From Ophiosphaerella korrae (taxonomy: Eukaryota; Ascomycota; Dothideomycetes; Pleosporales; Phaeosphaeriaceae): a stretch of 64,000 bases of DNA. The stretch covers positions 20,578 to 84,577 of the forward strand of contig JALNQF010000185.1 in NCBI GenBank assembly GCA_028456385.1, in the 5' to 3' direction. Below are positions 61,745-64,000 of the stretch, in pieces (within the stretch, counting starts at the first letter, position 1; the number at the start of each line of letters is the position of its first letter). The notes under the pieces were generated by a model. That model had not been told where the DNA came from. It was given only the letters and a program-made list of their open reading frames with translations, and did not search any database. A program made the translations under genes and the position numbers.

Positions 61745-62859
61745 CACGTTACACATAGTTGCGTTGCGTAATTGAATATTGGTCGATTTTTTTACGTTGG
61801 TATGTGAAACCCAGTGGTTGAAGCATTCCACTTAAGAAGTAAACGCCGTTCGCTAGGCTGTTAGAAAAGTAAGTTGAAATTTCACACACTGTAGTATAGT
61901 TGATATGGATAAGATATAATATCAGAATTGTAAGATAATAACAGCAGCATAACCCCTAAGGGCGTTCTACTACGATTAGACCTCTCTTGCTACTTGTCTA
62001 CCAGTTGAATTTTGTTAGGAGTATATCCAAGTTTATATTCCAGCTACTTTTAATCTCTGGTACCATCCAGGCATCAATCAGGGGCTAGACCGTAAGAAAG
62101 TGGTAATGCCTTAGAAATTCCCGCTTAGACTTATATATATAGACCCTTTACTATCCTCCATGCACACTAGTATCTCAAAAGTGTTTCAATAGAAACACTT
62201 ATATTTGCACAATTTAACAACACAACAACTTATCCGCAAATGTCGTATACCGTATGCGGGCAAAACAAGTGACCGTCATTGCCTGTCCATTGCTGCAATG
62301 AAAGATCTAATAGTCACCACCGCAGCAGATGATATACTATGGACATTCAAGATACAAATTGAAGGTTAGTGCCTATTGTATCCACTAGATAATTAAATAC
62401 ATGGAGTTGGGCTGGTTTTCTGACCTAGTCCAACCCAAGCCATCTATACTATGGCCACGCCTCCAATACACCCTGGTCGTGGCTGAGAACATACTTTCAA
62501 TTCGTGTGTACAAGAGCTTCCCACTAACAGTTTTGGACGTGGACCATGGTGGTGTGTAGGTTAGAAATGACAGCAATGTTTTGGAGGCATTTCCATAAAA
62601 TATATGAGATGACGAAAACTTTGAGAAGCTTAAGAGATGCGGGGCTGCAAATTAATGTGTGGCTACGATGTAAGAATATATAAAAACCTTGAAATAGATT
62701 GGATGGTAAAACATCAGAACCAGAAGTGGTCACATCGTAAATCTGTCCCAACATCTCCTACCCCAACAGACAACCTCAAGTTCTTCGTTTTTAAGTGCTG
62801 CCAAGAATGTCTGATGTCGACTAAGTTTTTCCGTGCCTCTGTCTTCTTTCGCTCACATA
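61745..62859. other. AT-rich gene-poor region
   Basis: No gene supported. Short open frames (for example 62385-62576 minus) lack recognisable motifs. Confidence 0.45.
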
Positions 62860-63430
62860 CGCTGATCTAGTACCGCCCGCTGCAAAAAGCCAGGAACCGA
62901 AGCAATATTGTCCCAGCGAATAAAAGCCATTTTCCAATCTGTTGTTTCGCCATCTTCAATAACCGGCTCAACAATTATATTTATCCAACCAAGATCGAGG
63001 TTTATAAGAAATGGACGCCGATCGGTTCTGCCAATTACCTGTTCAAATCTGCGTAAAATCTCGGACGTGGTAATCCTCCCACTCCAAGCCGTTTGCCCCC
63101 TCCCGTCGCAGCTTTCAACACTCGCTCATACATAATGGAGAAAAACTTCTTAAAGGTGTCATAAGGGCCGCACATCATGTTGAGATGGACAGCAAGGAAG
63201 CGAATCATATTATGAATGCCTTGGTAGCCAACCCCACCATAATGCTCAGGCTGTAGCGCCGGGGTAGACCGCAGCAGCTATATTTGTTTCGCAAACTCTG
63301 TGCCGAATGATGGAGCGGGTCTTTTCGTCCACTTCTGCACATCTCTCGGCAATCAATTTCTCTCCGGGAAAAAAAAAACACGTTCCGAAATAAGATAATT
63401 CTCACATAATGGTATCAGATTCAGGAGGGC
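62860..63430 (-). pseudogene. Decayed gene, possibly APH/kinase-like
   Basis: On the minus strand a protein-like reading appears in pieces from different frames: KTRSIIRHRVCETNIAAAVYP, then EHYGGVGYQGIHNMIRFLA, CGPYDTFKKFFSIMYERVL, and ITTSEILRRFEQVI through FLINLDLGWINIIVEP to FIRWDNIASVPGFLQRAV. The LDLGWINIIVEP..FIRWDNIASVP pattern resembles the HGDL..NILV..DW.. core of APH-like kinases with key residues replaced. I cannot confirm the family. At least two frame changes occur, so it is treated as a pseudogene. Confidence 0.35.
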
Positions 63431-63840
63431 GAGACAAACAGGTTTCAGACGTAGGGTGAGGGTATTAAAAAAATTAAAAAAAAAAATTGCGTAGAGTTTC
63501 GGAGTTAGAGTTTGAGGATATTTCTCTACAAACAAACAGGTTCTCGGCTTCGTGTAAGATGCCTCTGTCGAAAACCGCGCTTCACAAGACAAATCACCGA
63601 TTACGTAAATCTCTCGAGGGTCTCTTGTTCGGACTTGTAATTTCGTGGGAGCTTGATCGATCTCTTCAATTGAAGGAATAATTTAATGGGATGCGTTGGG
63701 TCAAAGAACGGAATTTGCATGGTGATAAACTTATCGACTGGAAAGTTTTTTCGCCGTCACCCCAGTTTTCAATGTGGGCTTAACTTCTTGCCGCAAAACC
63801 TGCGCAACCAATATTCCTCATCAATACTTCTCTCACTGAT

Positions 63841-63874
<34 letters not shown>

Positions 63875-63878
63875 TGGT

Positions 63879-63920
<42 letters not shown>

Positions 63921-64000
63921 GGCGTAGTGGATTTGAGCTGCAGTTTTTCAGCATATGGGGTACCTTTCAAGCTAGTCACATAATCTCTAAGATGCTCTCT
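63431..64000. other. Window end with poly-T/poly-G tract
   Basis: No gene. A run of 29 T (63847-63875) is followed by GGT and about 40 G (63879-63918). Such a junction is unusual for natural DNA and may be an assembly or sequencing artefact. Confidence 0.7.

Overview
The window reads as a filamentous ascomycete, most likely a Dothideomycete/Pleosporales. Genes have many 45-65 nt introns with GT..AG ends and CTNAC/TACTAAC-type branch sites. Gene content includes a giant multimodular NRPS, a fungal ABCC exporter and a TmpA-type membrane flavoprotein. DNA transposon relics carry C-to-T/G-to-A decay that looks like repeat-induced point mutation (RIP). The lineage is inferred from gene style, not from a marker gene.

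Part 1, about 0-20.5 kb (minus strand): one NRPS gene, open at the left edge. Hand splicing of eight introns keeps one frame across 6,605 visible codons. Its domain order is T-E-C-A-T-C-A-T-E-C-A-T-C-A-T-E-C-(linker)-T-(linker)-C. It starts with a carrier-epimerase pair that has no adenylation domain of its own. Size and architecture recall the conidial-surface NRPS class (Alternaria AbNPS2 / Cochliobolus NPS4), an identity recalled from memory and not tested. A 3.7 kb gene-free spacer separates it from a divergent ABCC exporter (24.2-29.6 kb, 16 exons, 1,488 aa). NRPS and exporter together could be a small biosynthetic cluster.

Part 2, 30-41.7 kb: ordinary single-copy genes. They are an unrecognised 305-aa protein (minus), an MFS transporter (plus), a 1,254-aa low-complexity basic Ser-rich protein (plus) and a TmpA-like ferric-reductase-type flavoprotein (minus).

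Part 3, 41.7-64 kb: gene-poor accessory DNA. It holds a 2EXR/F-box-like small protein, a DUF7924-like protein with a PD-(D/E)XK-like arrangement, decayed APH-kinase-like and DUF6914-like genes, two small hypothetical genes, an alpha/beta hydrolase and a DUF3433-like membrane protein with an apparent frameshift. Between them lie three terminal-inverted-repeat transposons: Tc1/mariner-like at 52.34-53.76 kb, Tc1/mariner-like at 55.08-56.44 kb with identical 49-bp ends and TA target duplications, and Fot/pogo-like at 60.66-61.74 kb. A fourth, unclassified inverted-repeat element at 54.02-55.05 kb contains five helically phased 11-bp repeat arrays. That is the most unusual non-coding signal in the window.

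All intron positions were placed by eye. For each intact multi-exon gene the summed exon length is a multiple of three, which supports the models. No similarity search was possible.
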